Of a stretch of DNA of 64,000 bases, positions 51,758 through 61,644 are shown piece by piece; the first letter of the stretch is position 1, and each line of letters opens with the position of its first letter. Position numbers and translations under genes: made by a program. Source of the DNA: JAJDTT01 sp022827025 (GTDB lineage: Bacteria; Acidobacteriota; UBA6911; RPQK01; JAJDTT01); the NCBI GenBank assembly GCA_965203535.1, contig OZ241897.1:4588001-4652000 (forward strand), given 5' to 3'. The notes under the pieces were generated by a model. It was given only the letters and a program-made list of their open reading frames with translations. It was not told where the DNA came from and searched no databases.

Positions 51758-54700
51758 ATGAGAAACCTCGTGGTCCTTGGTTCAAGACGGCCGATGTGGG
51801 CATTTCTGGTCATGGCCATCGGCCTTCAGTGGATCGGGACGCTGGCCGCGCCCGGTCCCAGCGGAAACAAGCGATTCTCCGTCCGCTGGTCCTACGAACA
51901 CCAGCGAGCCCAAGCCCACGCCCACATGAAAAACACCATGTACGCGTCCACTCCGGATCGACCGGACGTGGCCGCCATGTGTCCCGCCCTGAGCGACGGT
52001 AGGCTCGGCACGCCGATTGCCGTGGATCTGCGCGGGGCCTATCTCAAGGCCGGCTCGAGAAGGTTCTCCGCTAAGGACGAAGGGGCAGAATCGGAAACCG
52101 ACTCGGCATTGGACTTCTTTCTGAACAATATCTCCGGTCCCATCGTGCAGGCCAAATGCGTCAACTGCCATGTTGAGGGCGGCGTGTCCGGACACACCCG
52201 GTTGGTCCTTCACTCCTCGTCCAACCCCGACCATGGCGCCCTCAACTTGGCAGTGTTCGAGAATTTCCTGGCCGACGTCGAGGACGGCGGCGATCTGATC
52301 CTGAACAAGATCCAGGGCGTGGGCCACGGCGGCGGCGTACAAGTGGCGGCCGGATCGGACGACTTCGCCAACATGGAGCGATTCCTCGGTCTTCTGGGCC
52401 ATGGTGACGATTCCGGTCCCGGTCTTTCGCCCGAAACGCTGTTCGACACTGTCACCATGGCGTCGCCGGGGAAGACGCTACGCCGGGCGGCGCTGATCTT
52501 CGGCGGAAGAATCCCGATCCGGGAGGAAATGGAAGCCGTTGACGCCGGCACCGAGGAGGAGTTGAGGGCGGCGATCCGGAATCTGATGATGGGTCGAGGA
52601 TTCCACGAGTTCCTGATTCGGACGAGCAATGATCGGTTGTTGACGGACCGACACATTCAAGGCAGAGATGTGATCAGTGTGGGATTCTCGAATTTCGTCG
52701 ATCTCCTCAACCTGAACTGGACGAAGGCCATGGAGGCGTTCGATAAGGGATACAGTAATAAACACGATGATCCTGCGTATGAACATTGGCGGAAGAGAGT
52801 CAACTACGGATTCGCGCGCGCTCCCCTTGAGTTGATCGCGCACGTGGTGGAGAACGATCTCCCCTACACGGAGGTGCTGACTGCCGACTACATCATGGCG
52901 AATCCGATGGCGTCCGAGGGCTACGGCGCATCGACACGATTCGACGACGTCGAAGACCCAACGGAGTTCAGACCCTCGGAGATCGTCAGTTATTACCGGG
53001 ACGATGACTCCAAGGTCGAAGAACAGAGGCAGGACATCGGACAGCGTGTTCTCGATCCGGGCAACCTGAGTACGGACTACCCTCACGCGGGGATTCTCAA
53101 CACGACCGTGTTCCTGTTGCGGTACCCCACCACTCCCACGAATCGCAACCGCGCCCGGTCGCGTTGGACCTACTACCAATTCCTGGGCTTGGACATCGAG
53201 AAGTCGGCCTCGCGGACGACCGATCCGGTCGCGCTCGCCGATACTGACAACCCCACAATGAACAATCCCGCATGCACGGTCTGTCATCGCGTCATGGATC
53301 CAGTGGCGGGAGCGTTTCAGAACTACGGTGAAGAAGGGGAATACCGGGACGAATGGAGAGGGCTGGACTCGCTGGATAAGCTCTACAAGGATCCACCAGA
53401 TGGTGGCTACACACCCTACCAATACGGCGATAGCTGGTACCGGGACATGCGCGAGCCTGGCTTTGACGGCCGGATCGCGCCCAACGCGGAAAACAGCCTG
53501 CAATGGTTGGCTGAACAGATCGTCGCAGACGACCGGTTTGCTGAAGCGACTGTGAAGTTCTGGTGGCCGGCGATTCTGGGCGTCGAGGTCGCGGAACCTC
53601 CGGAGGACCAGAACGACAGCAACTTTGAGGCGATGTTGCTCGCCTCCAACGCCCAGACAGCAGAGGTGGAACGACTCGCCGAGGGATTCCGGACGGGCAT
53701 CGCCGGCGGGCCAGCCTACAATCTGAAAGATCTTCTGGTGGAGATCACGCTCTCGCCCTGGTTCCGTGCGGAATCGATCACGGACGAGGATCCGGTGCGG
53801 GCAGCCGCTCTGCAGAATGCCGGCGGCGACCGGCTTCTCACACCGGAAGAGTTGGTCTGGAAGACCGAGGCGATCACCGGCTACCGCTGGGGAAGACGCA
53901 TTCGAGTCAATGATTGGCGTGGTGCAAACGCCGTGGGTGATGGCCGGCTGATGGAAGACAGCTACCGGTTGCTGTACGGCGGCATCGACTCGGACGGCAT
54001 CACAGAACGGGCAGACGACATAACGGCATTGATGGCGGCAGTCGCCCAGAGCCACGCCTTCGAATCCAGTTGCCCCATCGTGGAACGCGAGTTCTTCCTC
54101 TGGCCGGATGAGAAGAGGAGGCTTTTCGGCGGGATCGACCAGAATGTGTCGCCGATTTCGGAGATGTCAGGCACTGTTGCGATCGAGTCTGAGTCGTGGT
54201 CGGAACCAGAGACAAATTCATGGGCCGTATCGTTAAGTGCTGGCCCCAAGAACGTGCGGCTGGGACGTCTGAACGATTATTACCGCGACCGAGACACTGA
54301 CACCGAGCGAATCTTGATTTTGGATGAGGTGCTTGTCTACGACGTGGCAGGCGGAATCGTTGCCCATGTTGAACTCGAAACCATGGATCCGGCGGATTGT
54401 CAGGGACCCCACTGGAACGAGTCTTTGGGCAGGCGTGATGGATACGCTCTATTTTGCCGTAGGTGGCTGGATGTTCCGGTGTCGATTCCCGCGGATGGAG
54501 ATTACCGAATCGAGGTCGTCGCGTATCAACAGGCAGCAGGTGATGAACCCGCGATGCTGGGGTTCGTGGTCGAATCCGATATCGAGACCTCGCGCGGTGC
54601 CAAAAAGATTCGTCGAAAGCTGGTCGAACTGCACGAGAAACTACTCGGAGTGAGGGTGACCGTCGACTCTCCGGATGTGGACGCGGCGTTCCGGCTGTTC

Positions 54701-54970
54701 GTTGATATCTGGGAACAATATCGAGTCGCCGGAAGGGAATACGACTGGTCGGAACAAAAATGCCATATCGGTGACCATCTCTACTTCGAAGGGATCGCAG
54801 ACAATGACGATCTCCTGCGGATTCAATGGTGGGGCGACTATGGTTTCGATTGGGATCGGGTGAACGAGATACAGGATGAGTTCGACTGGGACAGACGACA
54901 TCCAGTGGTTCGAGCGTGGATTGTGGTCGTGTCTTACTTCTTGACGGATTATCGTTATCTCTTTCTCTGA
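51758..54970 (+). CDS. Large exported protein with cytochrome c and PSD1-like domains
   Basis: A 1070-residue protein. A signal (AFLVMAIGLQWIGTLA) leads to a planctomycete-type cytochrome domain (IVQAKCVNCHVEGG) and a second haem-like motif (NPACTVCHRVMDPVAGAFQNY). The middle carries DUF1588/DUF1592-like sequence (ATVKFWWPAILGVEVAEPPE and LKDLLVEITLSPWFRAE). The C-terminus from about residue 800 is a beta-rich domain of unknown type. Families with this makeup are exported in Planctomycetota and Acidobacteriota and are usually paired with a DUF1501- or DUF1552-like gene, as here, where the next gene starts 10 bases on. Confidence 0.72.
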   Translation: MRNLVVLGSRRPMWAFLVMAIGLQWIGTLAAPGPSGNKRFSVRWSYEHQRAQAHAHMKNTMYASTPDRPDVAAMCPALSDGRLGTPIAVDLRGAYLKAGSRRFSAKDEGAESETDSALDFFLNNISGPIVQAKCVNCHVEGGVSGHTRLVLHSSSNPDHGALNLAVFENFLADVEDGGDLILNKIQGVGHGGGVQVAAGSDDFANMERFLGLLGHGDDSGPGLSPETLFDTVTMASPGKTLRRAALIFGGRIPIREEMEAVDAGTEEELRAAIRNLMMGRGFHEFLIRTSNDRLLTDRHIQGRDVISVGFSNFVDLLNLNWTKAMEAFDKGYSNKHDDPAYEHWRKRVNYGFARAPLELIAHVVENDLPYTEVLTADYIMANPMASEGYGASTRFDDVEDPTEFRPSEIVSYYRDDDSKVEEQRQDIGQRVLDPGNLSTDYPHAGILNTTVFLLRYPTTPTNRNRARSRWTYYQFLGLDIEKSASRTTDPVALADTDNPTMNNPACTVCHRVMDPVAGAFQNYGEEGEYRDEWRGLDSLDKLYKDPPDGGYTPYQYGDSWYRDMREPGFDGRIAPNAENSLQWLAEQIVADDRFAEATVKFWWPAILGVEVAEPPEDQNDSNFEAMLLASNAQTAEVERLAEGFRTGIAGGPAYNLKDLLVEITLSPWFRAESITDEDPVRAAALQNAGGDRLLTPEELVWKTEAITGYRWGRRIRVNDWRGANAVGDGRLMEDSYRLLYGGIDSDGITERADDITALMAAVAQSHAFESSCPIVEREFFLWPDEKRRLFGGIDQNVSPISEMSGTVAIESESWSEPETNSWAVSLSAGPKNVRLGRLNDYYRDRDTDTERILILDEVLVYDVAGGIVAHVELETMDPADCQGPHWNESLGRRDGYALFCRRWLDVPVSIPADGDYRIEVVAYQQAAGDEPAMLGFVVESDIETSRGAKKIRRKLVELHEKLLGVRVTVDSPDVDAAFRLFVDIWEQYRVAGREYDWSEQKCHIGDHLYFEGIADNDDLLRIQWWGDYGFDWDRVNEIQDEFDWDRRHPVVRAWIVVVSYFLTDYRYLFL

Positions 54971-54980
54971 AGGAGACGGA

Positions 54981-56297
54981 ATGAAGCTGAAAAGGAGAGC
55001 CTTTGTCAAGGGTCTGTTGGCCCCCACCGTCGGTGCGGTATCGGGATTCCAACTGCCGTTCGTGAACGCTGCTGGATACGATGGCAAGCTGTTCGTCTTC
55101 GTGCAGGCGGACGGGGGTTGGGATCCGACCAGCTTCTGTGACCCGAAGACGAATACGCCCGGTGAGAGGATCATCAATCACTGGGCCGAGAACGGAGAGA
55201 TCCAGCAGGCGGGCAATCTCTTCTACGCCGAATTCGGGAACAATGCCGAGTTCTTTGAGAAGTACTACGACCGGATGCTGGTGATCAATGGCGTCGACGC
55301 CCAGACGAATTCCCACTCGGCAGGGATCGTCCACAACTGGAGTGGCCGGGTTTCTGAAGGGTATCCGAGCATGACCGCGCTACTGGCGGCCCATCACGGT
55401 CCGCGTCTCCCACTCTCCTATTTGAACTTCGGGGGTTTTTCCGCCACCGCCAGCCTGATCTCATTCACTCGAGTGCGCTCACGTTCGATTCGCAATGTCG
55501 CGACCCCGGAACTCGAAGAACAAGACAGGCGCGATCGTCTCATCCGCTATTTTCCCGAATCAAATTGGGAAACTTTGAAGAGGTTCCGAGAGTCTAATAT
55601 TGTACGGCTAGCGGCGGAGCCCTATCTCTTGCCCCGAGCCGCCCGCAATCGCAGGCTGTATCGAGCGGCCCTGTCCCCCGACGCAACCGAAGGATTGAAG
55701 GCGTATGCTGCCCTCATTCCGGCGGAGGACGAGCTGGAGCAACGGGAGGAGTTCCAAGGTTCAGCCAACAGGACCTATGGGAGCGAACTGCGGCAGCAAG
55801 CGCAGCTCGCGATCCTGGCGTTCAAGGCAAGAGTCGCCGTCAGTGCAGATCTGCACCTGGGTGGTTTCGACACGCACGCCAAGCACGATCCGGATCACAA
55901 CTTGTTGTTGGGGAACCTGACGGATTCCGTCGACTACCTGTGGGAGTACGCGGAGACCCACGGGGTGGCCGACCGCTTGGTGGTGGTGATGGGGTCGGAT
56001 TTCGGCCGCACCAACCACTACAACGTCGATGAGGGCAAGGATCACTGGCCCATCGGCAGCGTCATCGTGATGGAGAAGAACCAACCCTGGAGCAACCGGG
56101 TCATCGGCGAGACCGACTCCCTGCACTTCGCCCACAAGATCAACCCGCGGACGCTTCAGCGCGACGACGCCAACGGAACCATCATCTACCCGAAGCACGT
56201 GCACAAGGCGCTGCGCCGTTACTTCGGCGTCGAACATTCTCTGGGAGCCCAGCAGTTCCCGTTCCACAACACCGAAGATTTCGCGTTTTTCGAATAA
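54981..56297 (+). CDS. DUF1501/DUF1552-like exported protein
   Basis: A 438-residue protein with GAAGGAG just upstream of the ATG. KLKRRAFVKGLLAPTVGAVS is a Tat-like signal. KLFVFVQADGGWDPTSFCDP, INGVDAQTNSHSAGIVHNWS and LVVVMGSDFGRTNHYNVDEG are typical blocks of DUF1501-type proteins (sulfatase-related, alkaline phosphatase fold). It follows its cytochrome-bearing partner after 10 bases and precedes the LRR gene after 10, so the three form an operon. Function is unknown. Confidence 0.72.
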   Translation: MKLKRRAFVKGLLAPTVGAVSGFQLPFVNAAGYDGKLFVFVQADGGWDPTSFCDPKTNTPGERIINHWAENGEIQQAGNLFYAEFGNNAEFFEKYYDRMLVINGVDAQTNSHSAGIVHNWSGRVSEGYPSMTALLAAHHGPRLPLSYLNFGGFSATASLISFTRVRSRSIRNVATPELEEQDRRDRLIRYFPESNWETLKRFRESNIVRLAAEPYLLPRAARNRRLYRAALSPDATEGLKAYAALIPAEDELEQREEFQGSANRTYGSELRQQAQLAILAFKARVAVSADLHLGGFDTHAKHDPDHNLLLGNLTDSVDYLWEYAETHGVADRLVVVMGSDFGRTNHYNVDEGKDHWPIGSVIVMEKNQPWSNRVIGETDSLHFAHKINPRTLQRDDANGTIIYPKHVHKALRRYFGVEHSLGAQQFPFHNTEDFAFFE

Positions 56298-56307
56298 GAC
56301 GGTTGAG

Positions 56308-58449
56308 ATGGTTCCGTGGCGGGAAAGGAGTGCGAGAATTCACGCAGTGAGTCTGCGAGATAGGTGTCTGAGTTCCTTCGCCGCCCTGGCCGTTGTAAGT
56401 CTGATGATTGCCGTTGTTCTAGTGGTGGGCGGCCCGTTTCTAAGGGCCTGCGATAAAGGCACGGCGGTGCCAGATCCGGGGAATAATCCAGGTCTGGTAG
56501 CCGACTGTAGGGCTCTGTTGGCAATCCGCGACGAGTTGGCCGGCAACCGGTCGTTGAATTGGGATACCGGATTGGCCATCATCGATTGGCAAGGCGTCAC
56601 AGTCTCGGGATCTCCGGGCCGGGTTACGGTAGTAGACATTTCGGGTCGCGGGTTGTCGGGTGAGGTTCCGGCGGGGTTGGAACATGTGACTCGGTTACGG
56701 GAGTTGCACCTCTGCTGTAACCGGCTGAGGGGTGAGATCCCGGCCGAGTTGAGTAAGCTTTCCCAGCTCCGGAGATTGGTTCTTGAATGGAACAAGCTGG
56801 AGGGAGGAATCCCAGCACAGTTGGGCCGATTATCTCATTTGGAGCGATTGGACCTCGGTCACAACCGATTGACGGGCGAGATCCCTGCGGAATTGGGCCG
56901 ACTGTCTCAATTGGAGCGGTTAGAACTGAATGCGAACCAACTGACCGGGGAGATCCCCAAGGAATTGGGCCAATTGGCCCGATTGGTCAGCTTGCACCTC
57001 GATCACAATCAACTGACAGGTGGAATCCCATCCCAACTAAGTAATCTGTCCCGGTTGTGGAGAATGTATCTCGATGGCAACCAGCTCACGGGCCGTATAC
57101 CAAGCGAGTTTGGCCGAATGCGCAATTTGGGGCATTTGACCCTAAGCGACAACAACCTGACGGGCGAGATTCCATCGGCGTTGGGGCGAATGTCCGAGCT
57201 ACAGGATTTGTTCCTTCATGGCAATCAATTGACGGGCGGGATCCCATCGCAATTAGGTCAATTGTCCAGCTTGAAAAGATTGTCCTTATACGGAAACGAA
57301 CTGACAGGCAAGATTCCGTCGACGCTTGGCCAACTGTCCAACTTGGAGGAATTGTCCCTGGACGGAAACGAACTCACGGGTGAGATTCCGTCGGCACTAG
57401 GCCGGCTGTCTCAACTGAATTTTTTATATCTCGACGACAACCAGTTGACGGGGAAGATCCCATCGGAATTGAGCCGCTTATCCCAGTTGAAGGAATTATT
57501 CGTTGGTTACAATCGGCTGACGGGCCAAATTCCATCTGTACTTGGCCGACTGTCTCGCCTGCGGTGGTTGTACATGCCCGGCAATGATCTGACCGGCGAA
57601 CTCCCCTCCGAACTGGGCCAGTTAACCGACCTGAAGGAGTTGTCCCTTAGTGGCAACGAACTGACCGGACCGATTCCGGCGGAGTTGGAACATCTGTCCC
57701 ATCTACAGGGGTTGTATTTGAACGGGAATCGGTTGACGGGCGAGATCCCATCGGAACTGGGACGACTGTCCCAACTGGACTGGCTGTCCCTCGACCACAA
57801 TCAACTAACGGGTGAGATGCCGCCAGAACTGTCTCGACTGTCCGAACTGCGGTGGTTATCCCTCGATCACAATGAGTTGACGGGCGAGATCCCCTCCGAA
57901 CTGGGCCACTTGTCCGAGTTGCAATGGTTGTCCCTTGACGGGAACGAATTGACGGGCAAGATCTCGCCAGAACTAGGCCAAATGTCCCAATTGTGGGCGT
58001 TGCACCTGCAGCACAACCAGTTAAGGGGAACGATTCCAATAGAATTGGGCCAGTTATTGAACCTGGAGCAGTTCAGCTACCGAGGCAATCTGTTAACGGG
58101 ATCCGTTCCATTGGAATTGAGTGATCTGCCTGAGGTCTACGTATTGAATCTGACGGCGGATCGCACGGCCCCGAGCCGGATGACGTTGACTTGGGATGAC
58201 CCGGTCGACCCCACCGTGGTCTACGAGTATCGGCTTCGGGATGGGGCTGGAGCCTGGAACGAATGGGTCGAGATCGAAGATCCGCAGCCGATGCCGAAGG
58301 TGGGAGACATGGTGACGATAGAATGGACGTTGAAGGATTTGGCCACGGATGTCGTCTATACGTATGTCAGCGTTAGAGGACGTAATGGGAACGGAATCGG
58401 TCCAGGGACATCTACCTTCGTGACGTCCAGCGGAAACCACCGGCCGTGA
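56308..58449 (+). CDS. Secreted protein with plant-type leucine-rich repeats
   Basis: A 713-residue protein. The N-terminus has a hydrophobic segment (VVSLMIAVVLVVGGPFL) and a capping region with CRALLAIRDELAGNRSLNWD, like the N-cap of plant receptor kinases. About 20 repeats of 24 residues follow, of the pattern LTGEIPSELGRLSQLxxLxLxxN, from about residue 105 to 610. The C-terminus (TLTWDDPVDPTVVYEYRLRD) resembles a fibronectin type III domain. The gene follows the DUF1501-like gene after 10 bases. It probably binds proteins or glycans outside the cell. Confidence 0.9.
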   Translation: MVPWRERSARIHAVSLRDRCLSSFAALAVVSLMIAVVLVVGGPFLRACDKGTAVPDPGNNPGLVADCRALLAIRDELAGNRSLNWDTGLAIIDWQGVTVSGSPGRVTVVDISGRGLSGEVPAGLEHVTRLRELHLCCNRLRGEIPAELSKLSQLRRLVLEWNKLEGGIPAQLGRLSHLERLDLGHNRLTGEIPAELGRLSQLERLELNANQLTGEIPKELGQLARLVSLHLDHNQLTGGIPSQLSNLSRLWRMYLDGNQLTGRIPSEFGRMRNLGHLTLSDNNLTGEIPSALGRMSELQDLFLHGNQLTGGIPSQLGQLSSLKRLSLYGNELTGKIPSTLGQLSNLEELSLDGNELTGEIPSALGRLSQLNFLYLDDNQLTGKIPSELSRLSQLKELFVGYNRLTGQIPSVLGRLSRLRWLYMPGNDLTGELPSELGQLTDLKELSLSGNELTGPIPAELEHLSHLQGLYLNGNRLTGEIPSELGRLSQLDWLSLDHNQLTGEMPPELSRLSELRWLSLDHNELTGEIPSELGHLSELQWLSLDGNELTGKISPELGQMSQLWALHLQHNQLRGTIPIELGQLLNLEQFSYRGNLLTGSVPLELSDLPEVYVLNLTADRTAPSRMTLTWDDPVDPTVVYEYRLRDGAGAWNEWVEIEDPQPMPKVGDMVTIEWTLKDLATDVVYTYVSVRGRNGNGIGPGTSTFVTSSGNHRP

Positions 58450-58564
58450 GGTGTCCTGCACGTGTTGTAAGGCGTGCACCAGAGGGATTCAGGCCGTAGG
58501 CTTATCTGGACAGAGCAACGGATTTCCAATCGTCCATTCTTCATTTCGCCCACTTGGAAGACGC

Positions 58565-58705
58565 TGTGCGGAGGGACTGCCGTCCCCCTAACCCGCCCTG
58601 GTCGGCGGCAAGGATGCCGCCGTTCCCATTCGGCGACCAGGAAGTCGCCGCTCCACACGGCGCCTATAAGACGCCGCTCCCAGTCGGCGCGTGAAACACG
58701 CCGCT
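58565..58705. repeat. Array of about six short hairpins
   Basis: In order: GGACTGCCGTCC-like, GGCGGCAAGGATGCCGCC, GGCGACCAGGAAGTCGCC, GGCGCCTATAAGACGCCGC, and GGCGCGTGAAACACGCCGC, each followed by GCTCCxxxx(TCGG). Arm sequences differ between units; pairing is preserved. Confidence 0.7.
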
Positions 58706-58706
58706 C

Positions 58707-60038
58707 CTATTCGGCTTGGGCCCGGGCGACGGCCCGGCCGGTTGCTTCGATCAGGCCGTCGACATCGTCATCGGTCATGGGCAGCGAGAGGCAGCACATG
58801 CCCAGGGTGTGGCCCAGGAAGTAGCCCTCTTCCAGCAAGGCCAGGAAGGTGGGAGACACCAGCGAGCCGTCGACGGCGGCCAGGTCGCGGTAGTTTCGTA
58901 GTTCCCGGTCGCTGAAATAGATGCTGAAGACGGAGCCGGTGTTGACGCACTGCGCGGCGATCCCGTTCCGGGCGAACATCTCGTTGAGTCCGCCGGTGAG
59001 CCGGTCCCCCAGCCGGTTCAGGTGGTCGCACGCCCGGGGCGTCAGTTCCTGGAGCATGGCCAGTCCGGCCGTCATGGCCAGGGGATGGGAGCTGAAGGTC
59101 CCACTCTGGGAGAAGCCCGACGGCGGTTTGCTGTTGTCCAGGAGGTCCATCATGTCGGCCCGGCCTCCGAACGCACCCACGGGAAAGCCGCCTCCCACGA
59201 TCTTTCCGAAGCAGGTCAGGTCCGGATCGATGCCGAAAATTGCTTGCAGTCCGCCTGGCGACGAGCGGAAAGCGACGATCTCGTCGAAGATGAGGTGGAC
59301 GCCGTTCTCGCGGGTGATTCGGCGGACCGCCCGGGCGAACTCGGGCCGGATGTTCAGGATCCCGCACTTGGGATCGAAGATGACGCAGGCCAGATCGTCC
59401 CGGTTCTCCACGATGAGCCGTTCCACCGCCTCTTCGTCGTTGTAGGGCAGGACCACGACCTCATCGGCCACACTGGGGGAACTCCCGCCCGCACCGGGAA
59501 CCGAGTTCGGCGCGTGGGCCGGGCCCGCCTTGGCCAGGGGCGGCGCCACGCTGACTTCCACCGGATCGTGACTTCCGTGGTATCCGCCTTCGAACTTGGC
59601 GATCTTCGGCTTGCCGGAAAACCCCCGTGCCAGTCGGATCGCGTGCAGGGTGGCTTCAGTTCCCGAGTTGACGAAGCGGATCCGGTCCACGGAGTCGACC
59701 CGGCGGCACATCTCCTCGGCGATGTCCGCTTCCGGCCCCATGGGTGCTCCCACGGCCAGGCCTCTGGACATCTGGGCCAGGACGGCCTCCATCACCCGGG
59801 GATGGTTGTGCCCCAGCACCTGGGCGGTGTGATGATTGGCGCAGTCCAGGTACCTGTTCCCGTCCACGTCCCAGAGATAGCGGCCTTCTCCCCGCTCCAT
59901 GGCAAGCGGATAGGGACGATAGTAGTAGGCCCCCTTGGCCGGACCGGCCGTGTACGACGTTCCCCCTTCGTACATCTCCCGTGATCGGGGCGTCCGGGCT
60001 CGATAACTTTCCGCAATCGTTGCAACGCTCTGAGTCAT
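58707..60038 (-). CDS. Glutamate-1-semialdehyde aminomutase-like class III aminotransferase
   Basis: A 443-residue protein from the ATG at 60038, with GAGGAGAG upstream. The PLP Lys lies in CFGKIVGGGFPVGAFGG, and EEMCRRVDSVDRIRFVNSGT and GGYHGSHDPVEVSV are the phosphate-binding and substrate blocks. IFDEIVAFRSSPGGLQ gives the Asp that contacts the pyridine. It resembles glutamate-1-semialdehyde aminomutase (hemL) but also other class III aminotransferases; without the haem pathway nearby, the latter is as likely. It reads toward the LRR gene. Confidence 0.82.
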   Translation of the reverse strand: MTQSVATIAESYRARTPRSREMYEGGTSYTAGPAKGAYYYRPYPLAMERGEGRYLWDVDGNRYLDCANHHTAQVLGHNHPRVMEAVLAQMSRGLAVGAPMGPEADIAEEMCRRVDSVDRIRFVNSGTEATLHAIRLARGFSGKPKIAKFEGGYHGSHDPVEVSVAPPLAKAGPAHAPNSVPGAGGSSPSVADEVVVLPYNDEEAVERLIVENRDDLACVIFDPKCGILNIRPEFARAVRRITRENGVHLIFDEIVAFRSSPGGLQAIFGIDPDLTCFGKIVGGGFPVGAFGGRADMMDLLDNSKPPSGFSQSGTFSSHPLAMTAGLAMLQELTPRACDHLNRLGDRLTGGLNEMFARNGIAAQCVNTGSVFSIYFSDRELRNYRDLAAVDGSLVSPTFLALLEEGYFLGHTLGMCCLSLPMTDDDVDGLIEATGRAVARAQAE

Positions 60039-60225
60039 GAATCTCTCCTCAATCAAATTTTAGAAACGCCGGAATCACAAACCCGCGAAAGAATATACCG
60101 GCGCCCCGAGACTGTCGACCAACACGCACATCCGTAGGGGCGTCCCTTGCGGGCGCCCTCTTTCTCCCATGAGTTCGCCGGGTGCCGTCCGGTTGGAGAA
60201 GATCACCACAAGGGGCGCCCCTACG

Positions 60226-61536
60226 TCAGTTCCTTCCCGAGTCCCGGCAGCCCTTCTCCTCGTCCACGTAACGGAGCAGCCAGAGGCCGGCGGCGAAGAA
60301 GAGGAGCATGGTCGACATGCCCACCCTCTGGGAGTTGAATTGGCTGGTCAACACGCCCACCAGGAAGGGTCCCAGGAATGCGGTCGCCTTGCCCGAGAAG
60401 GCGAAGAGGCCGTAGAACTCGTTCTCCTTCTCGCGGGGGACGAAACGGCCCAGGAGCGAGCGGCTGGCGGACTGGTTGGGACCGGAGCAGATGCCGACCA
60501 GGATGCAGGCGCCCCAGAACATGACGCGGCTGGTGGTCAGGATGGCGACGAGGGCGGCGATAATGAGTCCCCAGAGGCTGATCTGGATGGTCCGCTTCCC
60601 GCCGATCCGGTCGTCCAGGTGGCCCAGGAAGAAGGCGCCGACGCCGGCCGCCACGTTCAAAGCGAGGCCGAAGATCATCAGCTCCGAGAAGGTGAAACCG
60701 AAGGTCCCGGTGGCGTAGATGCCGCCGAAGGCGAAGATGGTCACCAGGCCGTCGTTGTAGAGCAGCCGGGCCAGCAGCAGCTTGGAGATCTCCCGGTAGC
60801 GGCGCACGTCGCGGAACGCGACCGCCAGGTGGCGGAAGGAGGACGAGAGCATCCGGGACGAAAACGGGGCTCGCGGCTGGGACTCCCGGACCCAGAACAA
60901 CAGGGGCAGGGTGAAGACCACATACCAGGCGGCGACCAGCAGGTTGGTGGCTCGAATGTGGGCGCCGGCCTCCCGGCTGAAACCGAACCAGGGAACCTCC
61001 GCATCCACGAATCCGACGAAGGCGACGGCCATGGCGGCGAGTCCGCCCACGTAACCCAGCGACCACCCGTACCCGGATACGCGCCCGATGCGGTCCTGCC
61101 GCGCGATATCCGGCAGCAACGCGTTGTAAAAGACCAGTGCCAGCTCGAAAGAAATGTTGGCCAGGGTGAACCAGAGCAGGGCCTCGAAGACCTGCCCCGG
61201 AACCGGAAAATAGAGCATGGCCGTGAAGAGGACGCAGGCGACGGTCCACAGCAACAGGAAGGACTTGCGGTAGCCGCCCCGGTCCGCGACCACTCCCAGA
61301 ATCGGCGAAAGCACAGCCACGGCCAGGGCGGTGACGGTGACGGCCCGGGACCAGGACAGCGTCCCCGAGATCGTGTCGGGGGCAATGGCCTGGGTGAAGT
61401 AGGACGCGTAGATGAAGGTCACCACCAGCGTGGTGAAAGGGGAGTTGGCGAAGTCGTAGAAGCACCAGGAAACGACGGCCCGGCGCGATGCGGGCGCTGC
61501 GTCCGTCGGCAAGCTGCCCGCCGTCTGATCCAGCAT
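60226..61536 (-). CDS. UMF1/Atg22-type MFS transporter
   Basis: A 436-residue membrane protein. VVSWCFYDFANSPFTTLVVT is the signature N-terminus of the UMF1 family, and LGVVADRGGYRKSFLLLW and DIARQDRIGRVSGYGWSLGY are further matches. Related fungal proteins export amino acids from the vacuole; the bacterial role is unknown. The aminotransferase is the next gene downstream on the same strand, 187 bases away, so they may act together on an amino compound. Confidence 0.85.
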   Translation of the reverse strand: MLDQTAGSLPTDAAPASRRAVVSWCFYDFANSPFTTLVVTFIYASYFTQAIAPDTISGTLSWSRAVTVTALAVAVLSPILGVVADRGGYRKSFLLLWTVACVLFTAMLYFPVPGQVFEALLWFTLANISFELALVFYNALLPDIARQDRIGRVSGYGWSLGYVGGLAAMAVAFVGFVDAEVPWFGFSREAGAHIRATNLLVAAWYVVFTLPLLFWVRESQPRAPFSSRMLSSSFRHLAVAFRDVRRYREISKLLLARLLYNDGLVTIFAFGGIYATGTFGFTFSELMIFGLALNVAAGVGAFFLGHLDDRIGGKRTIQISLWGLIIAALVAILTTSRVMFWGACILVGICSGPNQSASRSLLGRFVPREKENEFYGLFAFSGKATAFLGPFLVGVLTSQFNSQRVGMSTMLLFFAAGLWLLRYVDEEKGCRDSGRN

Positions 61537-61556
61537 CCGCCGCTATCCTACCTGAG

Positions 61557-61640
61557 TCCGGCAGGAGCGGCGTGTTTCACGCGCCGAGGAGCGGCGACAT
61601 CCCTGTCGCCGAAGGGGGATTAGGGGGGATGGCAGTCCGA
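61557..61640. repeat. Short hairpins flanking the transporter
   Basis: GGCGTGTTTCACGCGCC and GCGGCGACATCCCTGTCGCCG follow each other upstream of the transporter start. They use the same loops as elsewhere. Confidence 0.65.
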
Positions 61641-61644
61641 CCTT

